Assembly (NCBI GenBank): GCA_025060615.1
Contig: JANXBS010000008.1
Coordinates: 62,001 to 126,000, forward strand
Length of the DNA stretch: 64,000 nt
Source: Anaerolineae bacterium
GTDB lineage: Bacteria > Chloroflexota > Anaerolineae > DUEN01
Reading direction: 5' to 3'
Shown: piece by piece, positions 17,539-25,903 of the stretch
Numbering within the stretch: the first letter of the stretch is position 1
How the letters are laid out: each line of letters opens with the position of its first letter
Notes under the pieces: generated by a model
The model's database searches: none
What the model was told of the DNA's origin: nothing
What the model saw: the letters and a program-made list of their open reading frames with translations, nothing else
Program-made: the position numbers and the translations under genes

Positions 17539-17886
17539 TTACTGATCGCTCACCGCTCGCCCGCGAGTAGCACGCGCTCGACGCACCAGATCCGGCAGGT
17601 GTCCCAACACCTGCTGCAGTTCTTCCACAGAATGTACTTCAGTGGCTAAGGTAAAGACTCCTTGCTCTTCCCATGCAGTGCGGTAGGCTAATCCAGCCTG
17701 CCTGATCCGAATAGCCCGAGTCGGCTGTAAGGGCTGGGTAGCGGTAAACAAAAGCCGGCCTGTGCCATCCACTGCCAACGTCCAAGCTCCCCCCTGATCG
17801 TAACGGCTGGCGAAGACCTCACCCTCGCCCGATGTGACCTCCCACCCCGCCCTTTGGAGCAGTTGGGCCATTGCTTCGAGATCCAC
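17539..17886 (-). CDS. Small conserved-looking protein of unknown function
   Basis: 115 residues, GTG start at 17886 with GAGGAG overlapping the stop of the upstream phospholipase gene (gap 12 bases), so translation is probably coupled. The sequence alternates short strands and helices (MAQLLQRAGWEVTSGEGEVFASRYDQGGAWTLAVDGTGRLLFTAT in two parts) and ends in a basic helix. No membrane segment or signal is seen. I do not recognise a family. Codon use and spacing support a real gene in the slipin-PLD-comEA operon. Confidence 0.65.
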   Translation of the reverse strand: MDLEAMAQLLQRAGWEVTSGEGEVFASRYDQGGAWTLAVDGTGRLLFTATQPLQPTRAIRIRQAGLAYRTAWEEQGVFTLATEVHSVEELQQVLGHLPDLVRRARATRGRAVSDQ

Positions 17887-17898
17887 CGCTTCTACTCC

Positions 17899-19251
17899 TC
17901 ACGGCACGATCTCGATTTGTGAAGGGTCATCCACGATGATCTCCGGCCAATCCCGATACTTTTTGACCAGACCAGTGACTCGAATCGTCTTGCCCTTGTA
18001 GTAACGATCTGGGCGGTCTGGCCACTTGTCCCAATCTTCTGGGAAGATGACCACCTTAAAATTACGGTCTCGATTCTGATCCCCCATCAGCCAGATCACA
18101 CGAGGGCTGCGGTAAATCGTCGTCACCGTGAGCTGAATGGTCACCCGTTGGCCGTAGTATTGCTCCGCCTGCGTGTGGTCCACATAGCCGGCCGTGGGTG
18201 TGGGAACTCGCTCGACAGCTTGGGGCCGAGCTTGGTCCCAGTCTGCCTGGAACTGCTGTGATAGCGCCTGAACGATGTAGGGCTCATCCACCAGGATGCT
18301 CAGCTCGCGGTTGAAGTCCAACGAATTGGTGGTCAGGTTGATAGACCCTACTAATGCCTGTCTTCCATCTACTATGAGAGCTTTTGCATGGATATATGGG
18401 CTGTCTAGATAACGGACCTCGGCACCAGCCTGGCGGATTCGCTCGCGGCCTGGCTCGTCGGTATCCTCTTCGAGCGGGAGATGAGGCGAGCCAAGATAGC
18501 GAACGCGTACGCCTCGCTGTGCTGCGGCGATTAGGTGGTCGATGACCTCTTCGTCCTCCAAGTTCTGGTGCTCGAGGTCCAGGCTCATCTGCGCGCTGTC
18601 AATTAATTGCAGCAGAACCTCGCGGGCGCGATCCGGTGCCCAGACCAATCGCGGGTTGGCGTGCTGAACAGGCTGGCGGGCCCAATCCGCCTCGAAGGTT
18701 GCAATGATCTCGGCCACGTCCTCAGGCCGCGCAGTACGGATAAGGTACTCTCGGTTGGCGGTAAAAGATGAAACGGTGAAGTTGGCCGTCATCACCAACG
18801 CATATGCCTCGTCCACCACGAGCGTTTTCTGGTGCAGATAGCGGATGGTGCGCGGGTCCCATTGCACCTGAACTCCTGCCGCCTTGAGTTCGGCCGCCAC
18901 CTGCGCAGTCTGCGCCCCACCGCCAAAGGGGTTCATCTCCAATAAAACGCGAACATCCACGCCGCGGGCTGCCGCGCCTTTGAGCGCCTGGATGATCTCC
19001 TGGTCCGTGATCAGATACATGGCCAAGCGCAACACTCGGCGAGCCTCGGCGATGGCGAACAGGACAGGGGCACGCCCATCCTCCGGCTGGATGAATAACT
19101 CGTAAGGTGGAGGGGCTGGCGTCGCATCGGGGGTTGCCGTAGCAGTAGGGAGCGGAGTAGGCGTCGGCGAGGGCACCGGAGACGCCAGGCGACAGCTGGC
19201 CAGAAGCCAGAGCAGGGCCAACAGAAAGCCAATCCAATGGCGACGGTTCAT
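17899..19251 (-). CDS. Lipoprotein phospholipase-D-like (PLDc_2) enzyme with C-terminal OB-like domain
   Basis: 450 residues. A lipoprotein signal ends at LLASC (Cys20), followed by a Pro/Thr spacer to about 45, so the enzyme is anchored outside the cytoplasmic membrane. Both catalytic HKD motifs are intact: HQKTLVVDEAYALVMTAN (near 145) and HAKALIVDGRQALVGSIN (near 285). The last 90 residues are a small beta-rich domain (VTIQLTVTTIYRSPRVIWLMG ... GKTIRVTGLVKKYRDWPEI in part) resembling an OB fold of nucleic-acid-binding proteins. Substrates could be phospholipids or DNA; PLD-family nucleases (Nuc-like) share this core. The OB-like tail and the comEA neighbour favour an extracellular nuclease. 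That is inference. Confidence 0.85.
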   Translation of the reverse strand: MNRRHWIGFLLALLWLLASCRLASPVPSPTPTPLPTATATPDATPAPPPYELFIQPEDGRAPVLFAIAEARRVLRLAMYLITDQEIIQALKGAAARGVDVRVLLEMNPFGGGAQTAQVAAELKAAGVQVQWDPRTIRYLHQKTLVVDEAYALVMTANFTVSSFTANREYLIRTARPEDVAEIIATFEADWARQPVQHANPRLVWAPDRAREVLLQLIDSAQMSLDLEHQNLEDEEVIDHLIAAAQRGVRVRYLGSPHLPLEEDTDEPGRERIRQAGAEVRYLDSPYIHAKALIVDGRQALVGSINLTTNSLDFNRELSILVDEPYIVQALSQQFQADWDQARPQAVERVPTPTAGYVDHTQAEQYYGQRVTIQLTVTTIYRSPRVIWLMGDQNRDRNFKVVIFPEDWDKWPDRPDRYYKGKTIRVTGLVKKYRDWPEIIVDDPSQIEIVP

Positions 19252-19296
19252 GCGCGTTGCCCTTTTAACAGGAACTCCTTCAGAGAAGACAAAGTT

Positions 19297-20103
19297 TTAT
19301 CGCTTCTCGCCGCTCATCTCCGCGCCGGTGCCATTCGGTTGGATGAACATAGCCTGGAAGGCCCGGAACAGCTCGATGGGTACCGGGAAGATGATGGTCG
19401 AGTTCTTCTCAGTGGCGATCTCAGTCAACGTCTGCAGATAGCGCAACTGAATAGCGGCCGGCTCGCGGGCGATGACTTGGGCAGCCTCAGCTAACTGCTG
19501 CGATGCCTGGTACTCGCCTTCGGCGTGGATGATCTTGGCCCGCTTCTCGCGCTCGGCCTCGGCCTGGCGGGCCATGGCGCGCTGCATCGTCTGCGGCAGC
19601 TCCACGTCCTTAACCTCGACGATGCTCACCTTGACACCCCAGGGTTCTGTGGCCTCATCAATGATTTGCTGAAGCTTTTGGTTGATCCGTTCTCGGTGTG
19701 CAAGCAGCTCGTCCAGTTCTGACTGTCCCAGCACGTTACGCAAGGTTGTCTGGGCGATGTTCCAGGTGGCCCGGCGATAGTCCTCTACGTTCACGACAGC
19801 TGCTGCCGGATCCACCACGCGAAAGTACACCACCGCGTTAACCTTGACGGTGACGTTGTCCCGCGTGATCGCCTCCTGCGAGGGCACATCCAGCGTGACC
19901 ACGCGCAGGTCTACCTTGACCATGCGATCCACAATGGGGATGATGAAGAACAGCCCCGGCCCCTTGGCGCCCACCAGTCGTCCCAAGCGAAAGATCACCC
20001 CCCGCTCGTACTCCTGCACGATCTTGACGGCTGAGCCAAGGATTGCCAGCAAGATGATGAGGAATAAGCCGAAGGTGGAAAACAGACCTAGCAACGCTTC
20101 CAT
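19297..20103 (-). CDS. Slipin (stomatin/SPFH-band 7 family) membrane protein
   Basis: 268 residues with AAGGAGG ten bases ahead of the ATG. An N-terminal membrane hairpin (about 5-28), then the SPFH domain: [38 protein letters not shown], the coiled region [33 protein letters not shown] (read in two parts), and the C-terminal helix [15 protein letters not shown]. This is the p-stomatin/slipin signature. Such proteins form oligomeric scaffolds in membrane microdomains and often pair with NfeD/STOPP proteases. No NfeD gene is adjacent here. It is the first gene of the minus-strand set leading to the PLD lipoprotein and comEA (45-base gap). Confidence 0.9.
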   Translation of the reverse strand: MEALLGLFSTFGLFLIILLAILGSAVKIVQEYERGVIFRLGRLVGAKGPGLFFIIPIVDRMVKVDLRVVTLDVPSQEAITRDNVTVKVNAVVYFRVVDPAAAVVNVEDYRRATWNIAQTTLRNVLGQSELDELLAHRERINQKLQQIIDEATEPWGVKVSIVEVKDVELPQTMQRAMARQAEAEREKRAKIIHAEGEYQASQQLAEAAQVIAREPAAIQLRYLQTLTEIATEKNSTIIFPVPIELFRAFQAMFIQPNGTGAEMSGEKR

Positions 20104-20369
20104 TTTTGACTTGCCTCCTTACTTCGCTTTTTCGTGCACTAAATCATCGCTATCCTGACGATTCCCAATTATACCGGACTACTAAGCCAATGCAACTCTA
20201 AAGATGGAGAGCAGATCAAAGGCTGGTGAAAAGTTTTTCCGGATAGGGTAAGCCCCTCTGGGCCCTCCCTGCTTCTTTCATCACGCTAGATACAGCGATG
20301 TCATTATTTCCTTTCCTGTGATAAAATTCATTCATACCATTCGCGAGAAGGAGAAAAGGGCAACGGCAA

Positions 20370-21551
20370 ATGAGCTCATTAACAGAGCGGGTAAAGGCGA
20401 AGGCACGCGCGCTGGGATTTGACCTGGTGGGCATTGCGGCAGCCGGGCCGGCTCCTCACGCCGAGGCCTTGGCCGCATGGCTGTCACATAACTATCACGG
20501 CGAGATGACCTACATGGCCCGCAACGTGGAATTGCGTCAGGATCCACGACGGCTCATGCCCGAGGTGCGCTCGATCATCGTCCTAGGCGTTCGCTACTCC
20601 GCCCCGTATCTACCCGCCGCGGTCCATGCCGATCCCTCACGCGGCCGCATTGCTGCCTACGCCTGGGGGCCAGATTACCATGGGGAGATCAAACCACGCC
20701 TCTTTGCATTAGACGCCTTCATCCGAGAGGAAACGGGGCGTACCACCCTCGCCCGTTGCTATGTGGACACCGGCCCGGTGCTCGAGCGTGACTGGGCGAT
20801 GCTCGCCGGCTTGGGTTTCATTGGGCGAAATACTTGCCTAATCCACCCCAAGCTGGGGTCGTGGCTGTTCCTTGCTGTGATGCTGGTGCCTGAGGAGCTC
20901 AACCCAGATCCATCTCCCGAGCCATTCCTTCTACCCACCGGGCAGCCAGCTTGGCATCTGGGCGATGGACGGATCGGCACTTGTGGCCAGTGCATCCGTT
21001 GCCTGAAAGCCTGCCCTACCCAGGCCTTCATAGATGTGTACGAGCTTGACGCCCGTCGTTGCATCTCCTATCTAACCATTGAACTACGTGGGCCTATCCC
21101 CCGCGAGATGCGCCCGCTGATGCAGAATTGGATCTTCGGCTGCGACATCTGTCAGTCCGTCTGCCCATGGTCGGGTTCGCGCACCCTTTCCACTCCATCT
21201 GCCTCGGAGCTTGAGCAATGGACACCGCCGTTGTTGGAGCTTTTGGCATTAGACGAGACGGGCTTTCGCCAACGGTTTCGCGGCACCGCAATCCAGCGCG
21301 CCAAGCGTAGAGGGCTTTTACGCAACGTGTGCGTCGCCATCGGCAACTGGGGAAGCCCCACAGCGATTCCGGCGCTGGCTCGCGCGCTATACGATCCCGA
21401 ACCGCTGATCCGCGGTCACGCAGCCTGGGCGTTAGGCCGTATTGGAGGGACGATCCCACGCGCGTGTTTGCAAGAGGCGCTCAGCCGAGAGCATGATCCG
21501 TTCGTGATCGAGGAAGTAAGGCTGGCCCTTCATGAAATCTCTTCAGCATAA
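20370..21551 (+). CDS. queG: Epoxyqueuosine reductase QueG
   Basis: 393 residues. The enzyme makes queuosine in tRNA by reducing epoxyqueuosine, using cobalamin and two [4Fe-4S] clusters. The ferredoxin-like motif CGQCIRCLKACPTQAF (near 208) and the second cluster ligands (RRCISY, then CDICQSVCPW near 255-265) are complete. The N-terminal region has the family GFDLVGIAAAGPAPHA and HYHGEMTYMARN-type elements (here HNYHGEMTYM). The C-terminal 80 residues add HEAT-like repeats (AIPALARALYDPEPLIRGHAAWALGRIGG, in parts), typical of the longer QueG form. The gene is divergent from slipin, with 266 bases between them, and appears monocistronic. Confidence 0.93.
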   Translation: MSSLTERVKAKARALGFDLVGIAAAGPAPHAEALAAWLSHNYHGEMTYMARNVELRQDPRRLMPEVRSIIVLGVRYSAPYLPAAVHADPSRGRIAAYAWGPDYHGEIKPRLFALDAFIREETGRTTLARCYVDTGPVLERDWAMLAGLGFIGRNTCLIHPKLGSWLFLAVMLVPEELNPDPSPEPFLLPTGQPAWHLGDGRIGTCGQCIRCLKACPTQAFIDVYELDARRCISYLTIELRGPIPREMRPLMQNWIFGCDICQSVCPWSGSRTLSTPSASELEQWTPPLLELLALDETGFRQRFRGTAIQRAKRRGLLRNVCVAIGNWGSPTAIPALARALYDPEPLIRGHAAWALGRIGGTIPRACLQEALSREHDPFVIEEVRLALHEISSA

Positions 21552-21572
21552 TCCTTGCAGTTATGGTAAACC

Positions 21573-21587
21573 GCCCCTCGCAGGGGC
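21573..21587. terminator. Short hairpin after queG
   Basis: GCCCCT-CGC-AGGGGC is a perfect six-bp stem 20 bases after the queG stop, in the convergent gap with a methyltransferase gene. No T-run follows, so termination is uncertain. Confidence 0.35.
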
Positions 21588-21720
21588 ACTTCTATCAGGC
21601 TAGCGGGCTGGGGGCCTGCACACCTCAGAAGATAATTCGGCGGTCAAGCCAATCAATGCTTGCCAGATGAGGATAGAATTGCCAGCTGTCTCCCGATCAG
21701 TTCATCCGGTAACTGAATAG

Positions 21721-22347
21721 CTAAAGCGAAGCGTCCTCGGACATCGATGGCTTACGCGCCAGCGCCACGTAACGGTCGACGCCATCCAGAATGAAAAAGG
21801 GCTCTAGGCCAGCGTTGCGCAGCAATTCCGCCATTAGTGTAGGATCGGGTACCCGATCCTCCGCGACAACACCACCTGTGTCACGATGCAAGCTGTTGAT
21901 GAACTGCCGGCTGTTGCCGTGGCACACTACCAACACACCACCTGGCACCAGGCAACGTCCTAACGCTGTCAGCGCAGCTTCTTTGTCGTTAAAGTGCGGC
22001 AGCACCGCGTTGCAGATAACCCAATCAAATGTCGCCTGGCGCAGTGGGGGCCGGTGCGCATCCCCTTGCACTAAGAACACCGGATAGCCCTTGGTTGCAG
22101 CGCGGCGCAACATTTCCCGCGAGATATCCAGCCCCACGACATGCCCCTGCTCCCTAGCAGACGCAGTCAACAGCGGAAATAGAACGCCGGTCCCACAACC
22201 GACATCGAGGATCATCGCGCCAGCTAGAATACCCAGGCTTGTGACGATCTCGGCAAGGCGGCTGCGCACCTCATCCGTTTCCAACTCATCCCAGGTCGCT
22301 GCGGCTTGATCGAAGAAAGCCTGTTGATCAGAAATCGGTGCATCCAT
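21721..22347 (-). CDS. Class I SAM-dependent methyltransferase (UbiE/Methyltransf_11 type)
   Basis: 208 residues, full length for a small class I methyltransferase. The SAM-binding motif I is AMILDVGCGTGVLFPLL (near 40-55), the acidic end of strand 2 is VVGLDISREMLRRA, and motif IV/VI are FDWVICNAVLPHF and CLVPGGVLVVCHGNSR. The substrate is unknown. The gene overlaps the end of the upstream truncated methyltransferase by 20 bases, so translation may be coupled. It lies between queG and the znuA unit. A role in metal or quinone metabolism cannot be supported from the sequence. Confidence 0.85.
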   Translation of the reverse strand: MDAPISDQQAFFDQAAATWDELETDEVRSRLAEIVTSLGILAGAMILDVGCGTGVLFPLLTASAREQGHVVGLDISREMLRRAATKGYPVFLVQGDAHRPPLRQATFDWVICNAVLPHFNDKEAALTALGRCLVPGGVLVVCHGNSRQFINSLHRDTGGVVAEDRVPDPTLMAELLRNAGLEPFFILDGVDRYVALARKPSMSEDASL

Positions 22348-22774
22348 CGTCTAAGACACTTCCTCTCGACAGCGCGTACCGTTCAAGTTCCCCTTGTCTA
22401 GTCGGCATCTGATAAAACTCATACATTTCGCCGACCTTAATGCCGGCCCTTGCAAGCAACGCATGCCAGAGCGCCGCATCAAAGCTGGGCCGGATCGGCT
22501 CGATCGAATAGAGTCGACCACCGGGTATCAACACGCGCGCTGCTTCGCACACTACGGCCTCTGCATCCAGGTCGGTTGAATGGTGGTGTAGCACCCACCC
22601 GATCAGCACGGCATCGAAGGTTATATCTGCAAAGGGCAGCCACTCGCCAGTCGCAAGCGCGATCCAGGCTAAGCCAGTCTGTCGTATTAGGTGTACGCCC
22701 AGGCTACCGACCTGTCTCCTGGTACAGCTCAATATGAATACGTCAAGCCACCTGAAGGAACACGGCGGCACCAA
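22328..22774 (-). pseudogene. N-terminally truncated SAM methyltransferase
   Basis: The 148-residue frame holds only the second half of a class I methyltransferase: ATGEWLPFADITFDAVLIGWVLHHHS (motif III-IV, in parts), then AARVLIPGGRLYSIEPIRPS. The SAM-binding glycine loop is absent, and the first 28 residues (with several Cys/Arg/Phe) do not fit the family. No frame upstream to 22862 supplies the missing part. It is therefore probably the remains of a deleted gene, still reading into its intact neighbour by a 20-base overlap. A functional short protein cannot be excluded. Confidence 0.6.
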
Positions 22775-22862
22775 GCATCGCGCGCTCTATTTCCGGCTTT
22801 CTAATCACTGCGGGTTTGTTTTCACACCAGCCTGATGTCGTTGATGCAGCGGGCCAGCAGAT

Positions 22863-23879
22863 TCATTGCAGCGCGTCCACGATAGTTCGCACATTGTAGC
22901 GCATCATCTCAATGTAGGTTGGCGCGGGGCCGCTGGCGTCGGTGATCGAGTGCGTGAACAACTCGGTCACCACCTTGACACCGGCCTCCTGCGCGATCTG
23001 GCGCGCCAACCGGGGATTGCCGCCGGTCTCTAAGAAGATCGCTGGCGCGCCTGTCTCCTTGATACGCTCTATCAGTGCGGCCATCTCCTGTGCCGAGGGC
23101 GAAGCGCCAGTGCTGACGCTAGGGATCACCGTGCCGACGATCGTGAAGCCGTAACGGTCGGCGAAGTACCCGAAGGACTCGTGATTGGTCACCAGCAATC
23201 GACGCTCCGGCGGGATGGTCGCCACCTGCGCCAGGATCCATTGGTGGAGCTCGTTCAGCTCGGCGATATAGGCTGCCGCGTTAGCCACGTAGACCGCCTT
23301 GCCGGCCGGATCGGCCTGGCTCAAGCCATCACGAATGTTCTCTACATATTTGATAACCAACACCGGGTCGAGCCAGAAGTGCGGGTCCCCTTCGCGATGG
23401 TGATGTGCATACTCCTCTTCCTGCGCAGGCTCAGGCGTCGCTTCTCCGGAGTGGCCATCGCGTTCGTGTTCATGTTCATGTGCTATTTCGCTAGCGCCTG
23501 GTTCACGCATGGCAAGGCCGGCCGAGGCCGTGATGACTAGCCGTTCGCCGTCCACATTCTTCAACACCCTCTCCAGCCATCCCTCGAATCCGGCGCCATT
23601 GACGATCAGCACCTGGCTTGCGGCGATCCTGGCCACGTCCTGCGGTGTAGGTTCAAAGGCATGCGGATCTAGGCCAATCGGAATCAGTGAGGCAACCGTG
23701 AGACGGTCGCCGGCTACATTTTGCGCGATGTCGGCTAGGAAGGTCGTAACGGCCAGAACTTGAAGCCCAGGCTGGCCAGAGACAGGCGCAACTGGTGAGG
23801 GCGTGGGCACCACACAGCCCGCTAACACTGCTAGCCCTAGCGCAACGAGGAGCCCCCTCAAAATCCACAAGCGAGTCAT
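22863..23879 (-). CDS. znuA: Zinc/manganese ABC transporter substrate-binding lipoprotein (ZnuA/TroA family)
   Basis: 338 residues. Lipobox VLAGC with Cys22, then a Pro-rich linker. The A-9 cluster family is shown by DPHAFEPTPQDVARI (first His ligand), GDPHFWLDPVLVIKYVENI (second), LVTNHESFGYFADRYGF (third) and the ETGGNPRLARQIAQEAGV stretch. A His/Glu-rich loop (about 133-165, with EHEHERDGH and EEYAHHHREGDPH) precedes the second ligand, typical of zinc-specific members. It captures the metal outside the membrane for an ABC permease. No permease or ATPase gene is adjacent, so the transporter is incomplete here. A Fur-type palindrome lies 20 bases before the start codon, and a Fur-family regulator gene lies just upstream. 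Confidence 0.92.
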   Translation of the reverse strand: MTRLWILRGLLVALGLAVLAGCVVPTPSPVAPVSGQPGLQVLAVTTFLADIAQNVAGDRLTVASLIPIGLDPHAFEPTPQDVARIAASQVLIVNGAGFEGWLERVLKNVDGERLVITASAGLAMREPGASEIAHEHEHERDGHSGEATPEPAQEEEYAHHHREGDPHFWLDPVLVIKYVENIRDGLSQADPAGKAVYVANAAAYIAELNELHQWILAQVATIPPERRLLVTNHESFGYFADRYGFTIVGTVIPSVSTGASPSAQEMAALIERIKETGAPAIFLETGGNPRLARQIAQEAGVKVVTELFTHSITDASGPAPTYIEMMRYNVRTIVDALQ

Positions 23880-23898
23880 GAGTTTTGCCTCCCAGAAA

Positions 23899-23913
23899 TG
23901 ATAACAGTTATCA
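23899..23913. promoter_or_regulatory. Fur-family operator (7-1-7 palindrome) upstream of znuA
   Basis: TGATAAC-A-GTTATCA is a perfect dyad with seven-base arms around one base, the exact geometry of Fur/Zur/PerR boxes. It is close to the Bacillus Fur consensus TGATAATnATTATCA. It lies 20 bases upstream of the znuA ATG, ahead of GGGAGG. The nearby Fur-family gene (24072-24599) is the obvious candidate regulator. Confidence 0.8.
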
Positions 23914-24071
23914 ATTTTTATTCGAATTTTTGCGGCTCGGCATACCCGAACCGCTATATAGAAAACTCATTCTGGATAACAAAGGCCAACCGCCACTAAT
24001 CCGCTGAAAGGCGCGGCTTTGCTTTCGATGTCAGACAATCAAAACGTTCCCAGCAGAGAGGGCGTGCGCCA

Positions 24072-24599
24072 TCAGCCGTCCTGCATCGTCTCGATCTGAC
24101 AGTCGGGGCACAACCCGAACATCTCCAGCCAGTGCTCGCGCACCGAATAACCGGTCTGCGCTTCAACGGCAGCGATAACCGTTTCAATATCACAACCAGC
24201 GAACTCAGCCGCACGACGGCAACGTTGACAGATCACATGATGGCTATGCCGCTGCGCCATGCGATCCACCGTCTGCGACTCCATGTCTTCTTGCTCAATA
24301 CCGGCCGAGCTGAGCACATAGGTGCTACATCCCTCATCCAGGTGCAACTTTCGCACTAGGCCCAGTTCGCTCAAGATCTCTAGCGTCCGGTAAACGGTGA
24401 CCAATCCTAGGCTCGGCTGATGGATGCGCCCTAGGGCTAACAAGCGCGCGGGGGTCGCCTGGCCGCCAGCTTCACACAATGCCTCCAACACCGCGCGCCG
24501 CGCACGCGTGTTGGAATACCCAGCGCGCACAATCACTGCTAATAGATCTTCTACCGTACAGCTTCCAACCCCATATCGGTAATCTCTTTCAATTTTCAC
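24072..24599 (-). CDS. Fur-family metalloregulator (Zur-like)
   Basis: 175 residues. The N-terminal winged helix reads AGYSNTRARRAVLEALCEAGGQATPARLLALGR, then LGLVTVYRTLEILSELGLVRKLHL, which is the Fur recognition helix with the invariant TVYRTL. The dimer/metal half contains RHSHHVICQRCRRAAEFAGCD and LFGLCPDC-type ligands (here MFGLCPDCQIE), so both CxxC pairs of the structural zinc site are present. It represses metal uptake when metal is bound. The palindrome at znuA, 193 bases downstream in the same direction, supports a Zur role. Choice between zinc, iron and peroxide sensing rests on context only. Confidence 0.88.
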   Translation of the reverse strand: MKIERDYRYGVGSCTVEDLLAVIVRAGYSNTRARRAVLEALCEAGGQATPARLLALGRIHQPSLGLVTVYRTLEILSELGLVRKLHLDEGCSTYVLSSAGIEQEDMESQTVDRMAQRHSHHVICQRCRRAAEFAGCDIETVIAAVEAQTGYSVREHWLEMFGLCPDCQIETMQDG

Positions 24600-24833
24600 G
24601 GCGTCATTCTACCACTATTGCCTTTGGCTGTCAATTGATCGAGGGTTTGTGTACCTAGAAGGCGGCTTTCTGTGATATTCGCCTATTGAGGCTAAGATAG
24701 CACACCCATGGCGTTATTGCGAATTACAGCCCCCTCAGTACGCTTATGACAAATGTTGCTCGCGTTCGATTTCCTTAGTCGGAGAAGCTTGCCATATTCA
24801 CTCGCAATATTTCGCCTTTCGCTGCGCAGCGCA

Positions 24834-25460
24834 TCAGGGGTCACACAGGTAATAGGTCATCCGTTGCAAGCTGGCCACGGGATCAATGTTCTGAACTCGT
24901 ACGCCAGGTGGCACGTTCAGCGTGATCGGGGCATAATTTAGGATGGCGCGGATGCCCGATCGCACTAGGATATCCGCAACCTCTTGCGCTGCCGAAGCCG
25001 GCACGGCGATCACGGCGATTTGCCATTCGTGCTCTCGGATCGCTTGCGGCATATCTTTGACGTCTTGCACGACTAGCTGGCCCACCGGTTGATGGATCTT
25101 GGCGGGGTCATTATCGAACACAGCCGCAATCTTGAACCCTCTACCCACGAACCCGCCGTAGTTGGCAATGGCATGTCCCAGGTTGCCCGCGCCCACCAAC
25201 ACGACCTCCCACACCTTGTCCACGTGCAGGATCTCGCGCAGCTTATTGCGCAGGAAAGTGATGTGATATCCTGTGCCCTGTTTTCCGAATTCCCCGAAGT
25301 GGGAAAGGTCCTTACGGATCTGAGCGGAGCTAATGCCCAAGCGATCGCCTAGCTCCTGAGAGGATGTGATCTCTCGACCCTCCGCTGCTAAGTGGTTCAA
25401 CGCTTGCAGGTAAATAGGCAGCCTGCCGATGACAATATCCGGGATTTCATCCTTGGCCAC
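24834..25460 (-). CDS. rex: Redox-sensing transcriptional repressor Rex
   Basis: Start taken at GTG 25460, with AAAGGAGGTGG directly upstream, giving 208 residues, the normal Rex length; a TTG at 25487 would read through the ribosome site. The N-terminal winged helix contains [35 protein letters not shown] (in parts), where [13 protein letters not shown] is the family signature. The Rossmann domain follows with [15 protein letters not shown]. The C-terminal helix ([10 protein letters not shown]) swaps between subunits. Rex senses the NADH/NAD+ ratio and represses fermentative and respiratory genes when NADH is low. It stands alone, divergent from the polyamine gene. Confidence 0.95.
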   Translation of the reverse strand: MAKDEIPDIVIGRLPIYLQALNHLAAEGREITSSQELGDRLGISSAQIRKDLSHFGEFGKQGTGYHITFLRNKLREILHVDKVWEVVLVGAGNLGHAIANYGGFVGRGFKIAAVFDNDPAKIHQPVGQLVVQDVKDMPQAIREHEWQIAVIAVPASAAQEVADILVRSGIRAILNYAPITLNVPPGVRVQNIDPVASLQRMTYYLCDP

Positions 25461-25579
25461 GAACGCCACCTCCTTTCCGACCTGCAAAGGTCTCGTCCTA
25501 AGTTATTCTGTTTTTGAGAACACTTATCTTTTATATTAACACGATCTGAAAAGGCAGGCAACTTTACCCCGTTTGCCGT

Positions 25580-25608
25580 TTGCTTTGGCGCACATTTGCA
25601 TGTATAAT
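25580..25608 (+). promoter_or_regulatory. Promoter of the polyamine fusion gene
   Basis: TTGCTT at 25580-25585 and TATAAT at 25603-25608 are 17 bases apart. Transcription would begin near 25615, which leaves a leader of about 290 bases before ATG 25904. Confidence 0.6.
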
Positions 25609-25614
25609 TGTTCT

Positions 25615-25903
25615 GTATGCCGGCTCGTCTTCGATGAGCCCCAGCAGCGGCGTGTCAAGCGCCACATAGGATGAATTCAACCGAATAGGCAGCCGTTCCA
25701 GCTTAAGGCATACATCGAATGTTAAACGATGATGCCGGGTGAAGGAGCTGTGCTGCCTATTTCTTTGCTGCGAGCAGATGATGCGATGTCGGTGCTGGCT
25801 ACAGCCCTCGGGCACCTTAAGCCGCCTGGGGAGGAAGCAACCTCCTCTAAGTGAAATCTAAGTGGCACGCTAAACCAGATTCCGGGGAAAGGAGGTGACT
25901 TCT
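25615..25903 (+). promoter_or_regulatory. Untranslated leader of the polyamine fusion gene
   Basis: No gene is supported in this stretch. It holds several potential stems: GGCTCGTC-TTC-GATGAGCC near 25623-25641 (one G/T wobble), GGTGC...GCACC near 25790-25816, and GGAGG-AAGCAA-CCTCC near 25830-25850. The length and the stems allow an RNA regulator such as a polyamine- or SAM-sensing leader, but I recognise no known riboswitch core. A minus-strand frame across it shows no coding features. Confidence 0.35.

Noticed and set aside
23921-24071. Second gene between znuA and the Fur-family gene
   Set aside because: Only a short Arg/Ser/Cys-rich frame is present and it overlaps the Fur gene in another phase.
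25505-25530. Possible Rex operator upstream of rex (TGTT...AACA)
   Set aside because: Only four-base arms match and the TTGTGA/TTAACAA form is missing.
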